From contig NC_135007.1 of assembly GCF_051020985.1 (NCBI RefSeq), forward strand, positions 15,837,501 through 15,901,500: 64,000 bases of DNA, given 5' to 3'. Below the pieces are notes generated by a model that saw only the letters and a program-made list of their open reading frames with translations, was not told the origin of the DNA and searched no databases. Position 1 is the stretch's first letter. Each line of letters starts with the position of its first letter. The stretch comes from Nomia melanderi (lineage: Eukaryota > Arthropoda > Insecta > Hymenoptera > Halictidae). Below, in pieces: positions 35,646 through 47,906 of the stretch. Position numbers and translations under genes: made by a program.

Positions 35646-36275
35646 CAAGGAAATAATTTTTTTTACCCATCGCCGATTTTAAAAAGGCGACGCATACCAA
35701 GAATGAACTAGTTAACAGGAAAATAATTGCGTTCGCCCATCATCGATTTCAAAGTGAACGTCGACGTGTTAATCGCTAATTCTAATGTTGTTTGGGTCTG
35801 TTGTGACACGGTAACCGATGTTACACGAACCGCTCCGAATTCCCGCGGGGGTGAACGTGTTAACGTTATCGTTCCGGCCTCGTTTCGAGTCGAGTGACGC
35901 GGCAGGAGGCAAATCGCCGAGGTGGCTTCTTCGTCTCCAGCGTCTTCGGCGTCTCCGGAGGTCCGAGGAACGAGGAGGCCGCACAAGGAGAGGGACAGAC
36001 GTGAAAATCTGTTTTCGAATGACGCCCTATGCATGTTATAGTATGTGCATATCTATAAATGAAAAACCCCTATGGCTTTTGTAACAATGGTCCTTGGTTT
36101 TCGAGTAAATGGGTTTCATCCCTTAAGGGTAAGTCACCTCTGACGTGAGAGTACTTCGTTAATGTCAGTCAACAAGGCGATTCATATCGAAACTCGTCTA
36201 TGGAATGTACGCACAATTGTCAGTTGAACATTGCTAACGAAGTGATTAGCATGCTCAGTGATGTAACAGTGCTTT

Positions 36276-36459
36276 TTAACCCTTGCGAGCGAAGATTCTT
36301 TGAAATAAGTAGAACATTCGGCAGATGAAGCTAAATTATACATCAATTGCTTCAGTAATAGAAGAAAAGTAAATGATGTACTTCGAATAATTCAATTTAG
36401 TATCCCAAATATGAACATTTCATCTCCCTAAATATTGATATTCGTCCGCAAAGGGTTAA
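36276..36459. repeat. TTAA-type MITE, CGCAAAGGG family
   Basis: TTAA flanks at 36276 and 36456, left end TTAACCCTTGCGAGCGAAG and right end CGTCCGCAAAGGGTTAA. Related copies lie at 39192 and 48997. The 184 bp interior is AT-rich and non-coding. Confidence 0.65.
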
Positions 36460-36880
36460 GTTTGTACAGTGACTCGTCGATTCGAAATTTCGAAGGAATC
36501 CCGCGTTCGCGTTTATCGTTCAGTCACCGTGCGTCCGACGACAAACTATTCTTCCCTTCTGTCCTTTCCTCCCCTTCGCGCGGCCGTCTCTTTCCCCCGG
36601 TGCACGCTCGGCGTAGATACGATTAGCTTACAGGTCACGCGTGTGAAACGCTTGTTACGCAAGACCGACGTATCGGGTCAACGACTTCCTTTTTCTTCGT
36701 GTCCGAGCGAGAAATGAGAAAAGGAGCACCTCGCTCGGAGCGATCGCTCGATTACGGAATTAACCCTCTTCGTACTCTTCGATGTTCCATGATCGTGCCA
36801 GAAACACGCAAATACGAGGTTTTCGAGACTGTTAAAGTTATCGTGACTTTCTTAAAACTAAAGATAAATCTTCACTTTCT

Positions 36881-37301
36881 TCGAAGTACCCAGCAGTTAA
36901 GTTGACTTCTCGAAGTTTCTCTATAGAAACTAGAGTGCATCTATCGAGGCTTCGATTGGTTTACAATTCAATTTGCGTACCAAATCAATGTCTAATCATT
37001 TGTCACAGCGGCATCCATCGTCTAACACTAGAACTACCGAGCATTTAATACGATTGATATGTAATCTCTGTAAAAATTGTAACAGATTATTTTCAGTTTC
37101 TTTGGATATTCATCATAGTACTCAAGTGAAACTGTTTATTTCCAAAATCACTTCAAATATTCAATGTTTTTAAGGTATTAATAACTACGAAACAAATCGA
37201 AACAGGTCATTTTGACTGGTACGTAGTTCTAATGTTAATAATTGCAAAAAGAGGACATCAGGAATGGATCATTTCCATCCGTCCAGTAATTTTAGTGTTA
37301 A
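36881..37301. repeat. Form 1 MITE interrupted by a form 2 MITE
   Basis: The outer element (right end AGTAATTTTAGTGTTAA at 37301) is split by a complete form 2 element at 37023-37239 with ends TAACACTAGAACTACCGAG and GTAGTTCTAATGTTAA. The outer sequence resumes with TAATTGCAAAAAGAGGACAT, exactly the block that is continuous in the intact copy at 35420. Confidence 0.8.
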
Positions 37302-38482
37302 GACTTCGATGTATAAGAGTCGATTTCGAGATCTCTCCTTTCATTCGCGTTGTACTTCTCCACAGAAGACAAACACGAGCTCGGCTCGGACCTTATCTCT
37401 CCGAATGAACGCCACCGAAGGATCAGCGCTCGGTCCCAGTCCCAATTTTCACGTAATAACCTCGAGAGCACTGTATCGAACAGGTCCTGAGGAGGAAATC
37501 GTGCGGCGACTATGCTCGATTAACGAGAGATGGTGAACGCGACGATAAACGGGGACGCCGTATCAACGCAACGGAAGCGCGTTATCGCGACGTTGTTTGG
37601 AAGAGGTACTCGTCGTACCTCCGTATCTTTGATCCGAGATCTCGCTTATCTCGTTGTCAACGCCATGCGTTTCAAAGCAGCCGACCGTTCCAATTCCAAC
37701 TCGACGAACCGTTTTGTTCTCGACGAAGATTCGAGGCGGTTCGTCGCCGATCGACGAACATCCACGCGATCCCATATCGATTCTCTGCCTCTGTCAGGCT
37801 GTGTTCGACTCGATTCCTAGAAGCGAATAGCTTCCTTCTGCTCCCTGCTCGGTTAAATTCCACTGGGATCCAAAATTGTGGAACTTAAGCATCGTACTTT
37901 AGACAGAACGAGTAGGAACAGTTCGTAGCGGCGGCGACTCTGTCGCTGGGAAACGCGTTCCCCGGTGAAATTCTCGCATTGAGAAACGCGCGGTTTCCAT
38001 TTCCGCGAAGCACGGGGATGCAGGCGCATAGCGCCGCGTCGCTCTGGCCAGTTTCCCTTCTCACGACGAAATACGATGCATTCGATCGTTGACCCTTCGC
38101 GATGGGATCGGGAATCGCCTCGGAGAAGTTGGCAGACGTCCACGGCAAACGAAACGAAACGGAACGAAACGAGCCGAGCCGAGCCGAGCCGAGCCAAGCC
38201 AAGCCGCGTGTTACTCGACTGTGAACATCGCTACGATCGGTCGTTACCCTCGTTTCGCCGCGCGATCATTTTTTTTTTCCAGTGGAACTACCGGTGAAAA
38301 GCCGCGCCGCGTGGCACGTTTCGCGTTGCTCGCTGCCCGTTGCGCGTAACAGAGTTTCGACTGGTCGCGTAACATTCGCGACTCGCGTGTTCTTCGCGCG
38401 AACCAGTTCCAACGGCGAGAGATACGCCGATAAGATTACACGCGGCGAACGATGAATGAACGCGCCGACGTTCCGTCGTTCG
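37302..38482. other. GC-rich gene-free stretch with a GAGCC pentamer run
   Basis: No supported gene. A (GAAAC)/(GAGCC) pentanucleotide repeat lies at 38150-38205. Overlapping frames on both strands look like chance frames in CpG-rich DNA. Confidence 0.4.
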
Positions 38483-38706
38483 TGCCGTCCGTTGCAGCGA
38501 ACCTGGCACTCGTGGCGTCACAGGGGCGGGGACAGTCGCCGCGAGGACGCCAATCGCGAGCCCGGAAACGGCTCCGCGCGCTCTCCGTCGCGCGACACGA
38601 GTGGTGTGCGCGAGTGCTTCGGCGAATCGGATGGTAGAATCGAAAATCGGCGTGCTCCTTCGAGTCTGACTACTCGGACGAGAGTGCCAGGTTAGCTGCA
38701 ACGGAA
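38483..38706. repeat. GC-rich inverted-repeat element, copy 3
   Basis: A 224 bp relative of the elements at 12761 and 13424. The left end is TGCCGTCCGTTGCAGCGAAC and the right end carries AGTGCCAGGTTAGCTGCAAC. The interior includes CGTCGCGCGACACGA, also found in copy 1. Occurrence 25 kb from the first two copies shows it is dispersed, not a local duplication. Confidence 0.7.
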
Positions 38707-38850
38707 GACACTTGTACGAAGCGGAGGAACTCGATGCTCGCGGCATTGACGGGAAACGGATGCGATCGGATTCGAGAGGAAATAAATGGAATTCTATGCA
38801 TCGTCCCACTGCTGTTCCATTTATTCTTCTTTCCTCCGGGTCGCGGAGAG

Positions 38851-38977
38851 TTAACCTCTTGCCCTACGCTTTCCTTGTTAATGATCGATACGCCTACCGC
38901 GTCGTGAATAATTTCTTCAGAAGGAACAAACTTAGACGTATTCCATGCTCGCGTTTCCTCTGAAGTGCAATGATTAA
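38851..38977. repeat. Short TTAA-type MITE, CCTCTTGCC family
   Basis: Begins TTAACCTCTTGCCCTACGC at 38851 and ends with GAAGTGCAATGATTAA. At 127 bp it is shorter than its relatives, so it has an internal deletion. Its right TTAA is shared with the next element. Confidence 0.55.
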
Positions 38978-39195
38978 CTCTTAGCATTCCAGGTTGTTTT
39001 GTAATCTATCTGCAACTAATTTTTATAGTATTCCTAGCGAAAATTAGAAACGCTGTAACATTTCTTCGATCTTTTCCTTGTTAGCACAAAATTCAGATGT
39101 GTGGAAAATTGAATAATTCTAGGGTAGTTTAAGATTCATTAAAATACTTATTATAACTGGTGCAATATCGGAGCTTACAGAGTTCAAAGGGTTAA
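38974..39195. repeat. TTAA-type MITE, CTTAGCACTCCAG family
   Basis: Left end TTAACTCTTAGCATTCCAGG, right end ACAGAGTTCAAAGGGTTAA, 222 bp. The interior AACTAATTTTTATAGTATTC is conserved in copies at 40306, 46558, 48681 and 50206, the last two in reverse. The ends are asymmetric: TTAACCCTTAGCACTCC pairs imperfectly with GAGTTCAAAGGGTTAA. Confidence 0.75.
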
Positions 39196-39381
39196 CCCTC
39201 GCGGATGGAGATTGTTTAAAGTACAAAACCCTTCGCAGATTCTGCTAAATTGGACGTTGAACGCTTAAATCATACGTAATGATTTCTTGCTGTTTGAATA
39301 GTTAAATCGTTCGATTGGAGCTTGGTATTCTACAGACGAGAGCTTGACCTCGGCGAAACCTCGACATTCCGCAAAGGGTTG
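39192..39381. repeat. TTAA-type MITE, CGCAAAGGG family
   Basis: Left end TTAACCCTCGCGGATGGAG, right end CATTCCGCAAAGGGTTG. It shares its left TTAA with the preceding element, so two insertions abut with a single TTAA between them. Related to 36276 and 48997. Confidence 0.6.
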
Positions 39382-39798
39382 ATAACAGAGGACTATTCAA
39401 CTCGAATTCAAGAGGCTCGAGTAATATCTATCTAAATTCCGTTCGAAACGTTCATCGCGACGTTGTTACAAGGCGAGGGGTTAACGGGCTCCCGCTGGGA
39501 ACTGAGATGCCCACCTCGTCGCGCGACAAACGCGACGCCGCGTTTCGTCATCGAAACTTGCTGTTCGCAGCAGCGACGAGCGTTATTTCGAGACCGTCCG
39601 TTAATCTTTTTTCCTTTCTTCTCTTCGTCCCTCTATTGCCGTTTCGCGTCTATCGACGAATTCGAATGCAATACCGGGTCGTCGAGTCCGAGGCGGATAA
39701 AGAGGGTTAAGGTTGCTCCGAGAGTATGTCGCGGAATCGTCTGATTGGCATCGTCTCTTGAAGGAAGAGTCAAAGTTTCTATTCTAAATTAATATTCC

Positions 39799-39959
39799 TT
39801 AACCCTCTATAGGCTCGTGTGACTTTGAAGTCACACATCAATATACCGGGTTAGATTGATTTATTTAATTTTTCATTGCAAAATGACGAACGACATTAAA
39901 TAATTAATGCATAAATTTTGTTAAAATCACGAAACAAAATTCGGTACATAGAGGGTTAA
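39799..39959. repeat. TTAA-type MITE with internal hairpin
   Basis: Perfectly bounded: TTAACCCTCTATAGGC to ACATAGAGGGTTAA, 161 bp. Near the left end it carries a palindrome, GTGTGACTTTGAAGTCACAC (39817-39836), able to fold as a hairpin. It is the only copy of this family in the window. Confidence 0.7.
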
Positions 39960-40171
39960 CGTGTACACGATCTTTCTAGACGAACAGCAAATGTAAATGT
40001 AACTCCACGTCCTCACTTTACGCCCCTGCCTGGGCCCTTCTAACCTTCGGGGAAACCTCCCCTTAAGCCTAAGCACTTAAACCTACACGCAATATTATCG
40101 TCGGATTCCAACAGTTCCACTCCAGTCGCGCAGCGCGGCCACACGGCCGTTTTCTGGACGAAACTCGATAA

Positions 40172-40309
40172 CTGAACACTGAAACTACCGGACGAGTCAA
40201 ATTGACCCACTCTAGAATACTCATTTTGCAAGTATCTGAACGATGAAGGCGTTTTGCGAGAGATTTTCAATGAAATCCGCGTACTTAGACACAGTAGTTT
40301 TAGCGTTAA
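40172..40309. repeat. Truncated form 1 MITE
   Basis: Left end CTGAACACTGAAACTACCGG followed by GTCAAATTGACCC; right end CAGTAGTTTTAGCGTTAA. At 138 bp it is an internally deleted copy. Its right TTAA is also the left TTAA of the element at 40306. Confidence 0.6.
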
Positions 40310-40531
40310 CCCTTAGCACTCCATATAGTTTTGTGATATGTAACTCCTACCAAATTTGATAGTAGTCCTACTGAAAATTAACAATGTTCTAACATTTAAA
40401 CCTTTAATTCCCTTCTCAGTAGACTTTGTATATTTGGAAGATCCAATAATCTCTAGGTAGTCCTTAAAATTCATTAAAATATTTCATATTAGAACTACTG
40501 CAATATTAGAGCCTAGAGTTCAAAGGGTTAA
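40306..40531. repeat. TTAA-type MITE, CTTAGCACTCCAG family
   Basis: TTAACCCTTAGCACTCCA at the left and AGAGTTCAAAGGGTTAA at the right, 226 bp, with the family's conserved interior. It is joined end to end with the truncated form 1 copy. Confidence 0.75.
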
Positions 40532-43497
40532 AAAGTAAGAGTTTCAACTCTAACGTAAATAGACAAACAGGATCGATTCAGCGAAATGTTTCCGAAATAA
40601 GAATCCTTTCGTACAGCAGAAGCTACGTACTGGCGCGTAGCCTTCAATTTCCGTCATCCGAACGGTCGAATTTATGGTTTTGTCCAGAGGCGAGACTGCG
40701 CGTCGATTCGAAACGGTGGACGGATAACGAGGGAAAAAACTCGGGGAAGAATAGAAGGATGGATAACGCCTTTCTTCGCGGCGAGCGTCATCTGGCAACA
40801 AGATTCTTTTCGTGTCGGTTCGGGGGACGGCTCCTCTCGCCACGGGAACGCCGCGTTCTCCTCGTTCCCCCGGGAGATCGGAGAATCCTTTGTGTTGCCC
40901 GGAGAAAGGGAATCGAGCAGAAGCGCCGAGGGCTATACGGCCCTGAGCACCGGAAGTCCTCTGCCCCCCCCCCGCGCCTCGCCCCGCGCCGCGCCGCAGT
41001 CTATCGCGCGTAACCCTCGCTTAATCGACGGTGCATCCAGTCGGTTCGATTTTCGTTTCGAACCGGCGAGCGGAGGTTCTCGCGCCGGCGAGGAGGAAAT
41101 CGCGCCGGCGAGCCGAAATCGGAGATCGGCCCGCTTCTCACGCGTCGCGACGACGCGCGCGCGGCGGTCTAATCGTTTCGGCGTGTCAACGGATATCCGA
41201 GAGTCCCGAGGCTTCCTCCGGCTACGTTTTCAGGCCTGTTTCCCATGGCGAAAAAACCGTGGAATGCGGGAAGAACAGGATCGCGGAGAGCGACGGTCAT
41301 CCGACACGGGATTCTTCGGGGCCTCCCCTTATTCGGGAAGGGTCATCCGCGCGGTCTGCGATTCGGAATCGGCGAGAGTCCTTCATTCGGAGTAGAATTG
41401 CGGAGGAGACGACGCGGTTATTTTGTAAATTTTTATGTGAAGACACTCGGCTATAACTTCGCTAATTACCACAGCATTGAGGAAATATAAAATTTAATTC
41501 GAATTGCGACGCAGTTAAGTAGCTGTTTCCCAATTTTGATTTGTCAAGATTCTAATGGAATAATATTCTTTTTATAATCATTTCAGAAGCCACAACATTA
41601 ACACTAGAACTACCGAGCATTTAATACGATTAATATGTGATCCATATAAAAATTGTAATAGATCATTGTCAGTTTCTTTAGACATTCGTTATAGTATTCA
41701 AATGAAACTATGTTCAAGATCATTTGAATTATTGAATGCTTTTAAGATATTAATAACTGCGAAACAAAAAGATCAAAACCTAGTCTTCATTATGTCGATA
41801 CTCTAGGGTGGAATTAGAAAGGTAGATCACTGCTTCATTTCACGAGAGTGATCCTCGTATTTCGATTATCAAAGGAATCTATCCGGACACTATTCGTTCG
41901 CAGTGGTGCAAATCCTGTTTCCCCTAGTTATCTCGGAGAAACGGAGAGAGAGACGAGCGCGGCGCGTCCGAGGATGCGTTGCGCAAGAAGAACGACTTAT
42001 TCATAGGCGTTCGTTCCGGTGGTGGCTCGTCCGCGGGCCGCTTCTTCGTTATCGACTCGCAACGATCTCCCTGAGCACCGCTGGAACGACGATAGGTTCG
42101 ACGTAACGATTCGCGTCCGGTGCCGCTCGACGTAACGAAGATCGCGCAACGCCGTTTCGCGCGATTTCCATCGGCGTCCCCGAATCCCTCGCTCGATCGG
42201 TCCCCGATTTCCACGGGATCGTCGCGCGGAGATCGATCGGTGAGCCGAGGAGCGCTCGATTTCGCGACTCCTTTAATAGAACAACACTCGGCAACGGAGA
42301 ACCGTCGAGAACGACCGAGTCGGACGAGTATCTCGCGCTGTTCATCGCGAGATAAGCGCGCGCGATAGCGAAGTCGCTCGAAATCGGCCGATGATATCGG
42401 TGAACTCGTCCGCGCTTGGGTTTCCTTCGTCGGGCGATTTCCATGGAAACTAAGGAACAGGCACAATAGTAATAACAACAACCGTGGAAAGTTTCGATTG
42501 TTCCTCGAGAATTTTCCCGAGTATCGCTGCTCTCTTCAGCGATTTCATTTCCGTGCCGAATTTCACTTTGCAGGGGTGAAACCGGCCCGTGGAGGAAACG
42601 CAAGTTTTCCGTGGATTATCTCGATGATCTGTACGTGGTCTGAAACGATTCCTTCGCTCCGAGGGTGAACTTCATGACTCAACGTTGAAACGATTTCGCA
42701 GTCGCCGGACAAAACGCGCACAGCTGGCCGCTCCGTTCGAGAGGCTCGAGCGTGCTCTCCGCTGCTCCACGCGCAGGTGTGCCGCCGCCGAATCGAAACG
42801 AGTAGCCGAATCGTGACAAAGGAGAGCCACTCTTTCGACCTCCAAACCTTCCTCCGGTTTCGGCGGCGAGGAACGCAGCGAGCACGGCCGGTCGAGACGG
42901 AAAGCCGCGACTCGCAAAGACGAACGCGAGCGCATCGGCACGGAAAGGCCGAGAAAGCCGAGCGCTCCGTGACCCAGAAAGTCTAAGCGGGACGCGGAGG
43001 TAGACCAGGCCGCTCGCGTCGTTTCTACGACTTCGTCGGCACCGAGATTTCGAGCGGGGGATTGGGATCGCAATCGCTGCCACGGGAAACGCCGACGTCG
43101 CACGGCGGCCGTTTCAACGATTCCGCCTAAACTGTAGAATCCTCTCTTCCTCGAGTTGTTGAGTATGCGAGGAATAAGGTGCCAACTGTTTTCCTTTCAT
43201 TCGAGCACTCGTAAACTCGTGCGCTTCGATGTTCTAGTTCTTTGGAAGATCTTTGTGTGTTTCAACGAAATTGTACACTTTTTTCTAAAATGAGAGTTTT
43301 TCAGGTAAATATATAGTATACTCTCGAGACAATAGAATTGATAGTAAGGTTCAGCTATCCCGTCGAAGGAAAGTCTCGCGAATTATTCGAGTGCCACGAA
43401 CAAACTTCGATTCTACTTAACACGAAATGCATGAAATCTTCGGTATATAAGCTATGCAATCAGTTGCCGAAACAATAGAACAAGATGGTGCTACGTG
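40532..43497. other. GC-rich gene-free region
   Basis: Apart from the form 2 element at 41598 I see no supported feature. A C-homopolymer run lies at about 40965-40975. Several overlapping frames of 140-185 codons exist on both strands, without motifs, splice logic or similarity. Confidence 0.35.
41598..41785. repeat. Form 2 CTAGAACTACCG MITE, right end missing
   Basis: The left end TTAACACTAGAACTACCGAG and the interior GCATTTAATACGATTAATAT match the copies at 37023 and 51367. The similarity fades after GCGAAACAAAAAGATC, before the right inverted end, so the right boundary is approximate. Confidence 0.65.
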
Positions 43498-43836
43498 TTA
43501 ATCTCTTGCCGTTCGACTAATTAAGTCGTTCGTTCGCGACTCGGTCTTAGGGGAATTCCATCTCACTATCGACGTTCGCCCAACTGCTAAGCCGAGAACT
43601 CGAACGCGAACTTAACTCCGCCCTACGATGCTCGTCGAGGAAAATTTGAAACTGAGATAGCCAAGTGTTATATTTCATTAAACATCAACGAAGCAGCAGC
43701 TCTCTATTATCAATCGTTAACCTCTGACATGAACGCAGACACAGAACGAGCACCGAAATTCTTTCTTTCCCTAATAAACGATTAAAGCGGCCGCATCGAT
43801 GACGGTTAAGGAATAAATCATAGGGCAAGGGGTTAA
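43498..43836. repeat. TTAA-type MITE, CTCTTGCC family (long form)
   Basis: TTAATCTCTTGCCGTTCG at the left, TAGGGCAAGGGGTTAA at the right, 339 bp. It belongs with 13843, 14897 and 38851 and is the longest member seen. Confidence 0.6.
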
Positions 43837-44804
43837 ACGTCCGCGGGAACGCGCACGGGCCGAGAGGAGTGTCTCTCGGCGTCGAGCGCGAAAGCTGAGA
43901 GTGCTCGAAGGCGACGCGACAAACTCCGAGCCGACTCGGCCCGACGAGCAGCACCGGGGAAAGGAGTTCGAGGCAGCGGAGAGGAAGAGGAGGGCCCGAG
44001 ATGCCGTTACTCCGGAGAGTCACTCGGGGCGAGCCTAACCCAACTGAGAAAAAGAAACGAGCGTCGCGCGGAAAGAGAGGGCCGCGGGCCTCTCTTTGTA
44101 TTATCATTCTCTTTTTCACGAGAGGCCGGACACCCGAATGCTACTGACCCAATGCGGCGGCCCCGCTCGATCGCCGTTCGACGCGCGCCGCGCCGCTCGG
44201 ACGATTAAGAAACGATACCCCGAAGAACAATCGGCCTCGTCGCGGAGCGACTTCGCGGAACGCGCCTCGGTCCGACCTCGAACGCCTCGAGATGCGGCGT
44301 TCTTTCCGTAAAAGCGGCGGCCTAACGATGCCAGCGGGACTTTCGTAACGAGCCGCCTCGCGAGAAATGCAACTAATTCGCGCGCAGCTGGGAACGCGAG
44401 CGTTTGCGAAACCGAGCGATTTACCGGCTCGCCGGCGCGTTTCGAGATCGGTCGGACGTGCTCGGACGTGTCCGAACGAGGGATCGGGTCGGAACAGACT
44501 TCCGAGTGAAGTGTCCCGCGCGTGACAGGTCGCGTCACGCGAGTACTCTCGCAATCGGTTACGGATCGGGCTCCGAGCTGGATGCTTTTACAGTTATCTT
44601 ACGGTCACGTTTGCGCCGCAACGGCGACTGTAATATGCATATTCGCGAGTTCTTTCGAGATGGGTGGCTTCTGCCGGGTATTCGCGAACAGTGCAACGTT
44701 CACGCGCTGGTCGTCGATGACCGGAGTATCGGAGATGCTTCGAGTTCAGCTAGAGAGACGCGACGCGCACGTGTAAATGACGGGGAACGAATGCTTCGGA
44801 GGTT

Positions 44805-45039
44805 TTAACCCTTTGCACTCGAGAGTTTCTCGCTGGGAATATTCCACATTTTTTTATGTGATAGGAATGATATTTTGGAAACTTACTGGAAGAGATATTA
44901 TATATGAAACAAAGCTGTTTCATTTCTATATTCCACGTATTGATGCATTATAGAGAGATTAATGTCGAATATCAAACTTTACAATTTTGTATCGAATCAA
45001 GTGGTGACTGTAGGTCATCTCTCGAGTGCAAAGGGTTAA
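44805..45039. repeat. Intact TTAA-type MITE, CTTTGCACTCGAG family
   Basis: A 235 bp element with TTAA on both sides and near-perfect inverted ends of about 21 bases (TTAACCCTTTGCACTCGAGA and its complement). It is the best-preserved member of the most abundant family in this window. The interior is AT-rich and has no coding capacity. Confidence 0.85.
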
Positions 45040-46557
45040 GATATAGAGCTATATAAGTCATTGGTTACATTTTCTTCAGATTACAGGAGTACTATGAAGT
45101 CCTTTAAGTGACGAAATTAGAATTTTAACTAGGAACTTCATATTTTCGATTTTATACTCCTACGGATCACGTTGAGATATTTTCAGAGACTAGATTACGT
45201 TGTTCTACATGTGATTACCGAGATACGAGCGATCGAAGTTACTACAGAAGCACTGTTGCACGTCTAAGAGGCGTATTCGAGGGGAAGGACATTCAGCCAT
45301 GCTTCACCGAGGAACTTCGAAATATGTAGATCGAGCCTCGTTTCATCGGTAATGATCCTGCGTCTGGTTTCTTAACCGATCATCGCCGGCGACCTCCTTC
45401 CACTTTTAACTATCTAGATTACTTATTTTTACAAGCACGAAACAGGTCATAACGGGAGAAGGGTTGCGAAAAGTAAGGGTTTATTTATACTACGGAAAGG
45501 TACACACCCTCCGTGAACGATTACGTCGGGTCGTTCGTTTTCGAGGCGACGCACAGCGCGGCCGATCGCCCGTTTCTCCGACGAAACTGGATAACTTAAA
45601 AAGTATCAGTGATACGAAACAACGCTTCAGACGAAAGTTGCGAGGTACAGAGCCAAACATATGGTGGTCACATTTCTGTTCACACTACCGTGATACTACG
45701 AAGTTTTTCCCAGTGACAATGGATATTCCGCGTTCCGATTCCACCGTTCTATAAACAGCGAAACGGAATTTACTGGAAGACTGTTATTTCTCGAATGAAA
45801 ATCATTCTGTACAGCAGGGACTTCTTAGCAACATTGCTAATCTTTAATTTTCGTTACGTGGACAGTCGAATTTCGGGTTTCGCCCACAGGCGGCCGCACT
45901 GCGCGACGCGCCCCGACTGTCGGAAACAAAGTCAGCACGAAAGGGCTAAGTCCCCAACGGCCGAACCCTGACGAACTTACCCAGAGGTCAATCAACGCAT
46001 CCGGTTCTAATTAATTGCCTTTGGCAGCATTTAAAGAACCTGTATCCTGCCAACCCGACGCACCGTCAATGATTCCACGCTACGGGGAAGGGTCATCGCC
46101 GCAGGAAATCGTCTAGTCGATCGGCGCTCGTTCGAAACTGAATCGGAAGCGGAGAAACGTAATCTCCGATCGTTGTTTATCCCGTTCCTCCCGTTAATCG
46201 TAGATTGGTACTTAGACACGTCGGCCGACGCGTTGACCGACGACACCGACGATTCGTCCTAGGGGCGATCGATCCTCGACTGTGAATCGAGCAACGTCCC
46301 TCGGTGAATCGGGAAGACCTAGACCTTCGCAAGGCTTCTACGTTCGTTTCTATTCGAACCGTTTGTTTCGAAACTTAAGACCACTTAAAGAAGTTTAAAG
46401 AACCATTGAAGAATGAACGGATTACAGAGAATTGTAACTATCATAACGATTAACTTGATTTTTGAGAAATCGACTTAAGCCACTTTCGAAGTAAATGGCT
46501 CATTTCTTGGCAAACCTTTCGGGAGCTAATCAAGCGTCTTTCTGACGGACTTTAAAT
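45040..46557. other. Gene-free stretch
   Basis: No supported gene. The segment 45560-45800 resembles 40120-40260 in short blocks (GCGCGGCC..CGTTT.TC..ACGAAACT..ATAACT), suggesting a shared older element that I could not delimit. Confidence 0.3.
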
Positions 46558-46770
46558 TTAACCCTTAGCACTCCAGATGGTTTTGTCATCTATCTGCAAC
46601 TAATTTTTATAGTATTCATAGCGAAAATGAGAAAGGCTATAACATTTCTTAGATCCTTTTCCTTAGTGCAAAATTTGGATGTGTGAAAAATCGAATAATT
46701 GTAGGGTAGTTTCAAGATTCATTAAAATATGTAATATTATTCCTGGAGCCTACAGAGTTCAAAGGGTTAA
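46558..46770. repeat. TTAA-type MITE, CTTAGCACTCCAG family
   Basis: TTAACCCTTAGCACTCCAGA at the left, ACAGAGTTCAAAGGGTTAA at the right, 213 bp, with the conserved TAATTTTTATAGTATTC interior. It is separated by only 12 bases from the next element. Confidence 0.8.
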
Positions 46771-46782
46771 ACTACGAAGAAG

Positions 46783-47026
46783 TTAACCCTTTCCACTCGA
46801 GAGGCGACTTCTAGTCGCCAGATGATTCGATACAGGAAAATGGTAAATTCTGGTATTTACCATTAACCTTCGTATACTGCATCGATACGTGAAATATTAA
46901 GGAAATAGCTTTGCTCCGTAATTTATGTATGATTTCTTGATAAATTTATTTCAAAGAATCCTGTCCACGTCTGACTAGAAAGGATTGAATATTTCCAGCG
47001 AGAAACTTTCGAGCGCAAAGGGTTAA
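46783..47026. repeat. TTAA-type MITE, CTTTGCACTCGAG family
   Basis: TTAACCCTTTCCACTCGAGA at the left, TTTCGAGCGCAAAGGGTTAA at the right, 244 bp. It carries a GGCGACTTCTAGTCGCC hairpin just inside the left end, similar to the copy at 53727. Confidence 0.75.
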
Positions 47027-47906
47027 CCATAGGGCGTATCCTCTTCCGCCTGCGACGCAGCGTTCCGAAAGCTACTCGCGTTACGCTAATGTCTAATATA
47101 AAACCGTCGCGATCCCTTTCAACTGGAGTAGAAATCGAAACGAGCACGCGTGCACCGTTCAATCGTAAAGTTACCGCGATCCTCGCAATGGCTGAATGGC
47201 GGGTACCTATTAGAAGTCGTGCACGGCTGGTTCCACGAAACACGGTTCGGTTCGAGCCGAGCGAATCCTGGCCGAGTTTACGAGCGGTCTTTTCCGTAGA
47301 CCTGGGGCTGGCCGGGTATATCGTTTAGGTATGCGGCTGCAGCTGCTCAAAAATTCCAGCAGGCCGGCCGGCCGGCGCGCTCGTCTACGCCGCTCTACGG
47401 TATTTTCGAGTATCGGGTCGCACCTTTCGAACGATACCTCGCCGGCGATCGTTCTTCCGTGCGCGTCCTCTCCCCCATCCCCAGAGCGAGCTCTCTCTGC
47501 ACTCGAGAGCCGACTCTCGTTCACCGCTCGATTCGGCGTAGCAAAATTCTAAAGACTTGTGGGGAATATTCACCCTTTATGGACGAATGTCGATATTTTG
47601 CTGACATAAAACTCTTTGGAGTATTAAGGAATACAAATGATTTAACTACTCAAACAGCAAGTCGATGTTTTCCAAACTATCTTTGGAGTACTAAGAAATA
47701 AATGAATTAACTGCTGACATGACAAGTCGATATTTTGCTGACATTAAACTACCTTTGGAGTATTAAGTAACAAACAAATGATTTAACTACTCAGATAGCA
47801 AGAAATCGGTACAGTTTCCTTATTTCCCATTTCAGCACTCGAAGCGTAATTTTGCAGAATCTACGGAAGGTTTTGTATACCTTAAGGAATCCTCGTTTAC
47901 AAAGGT

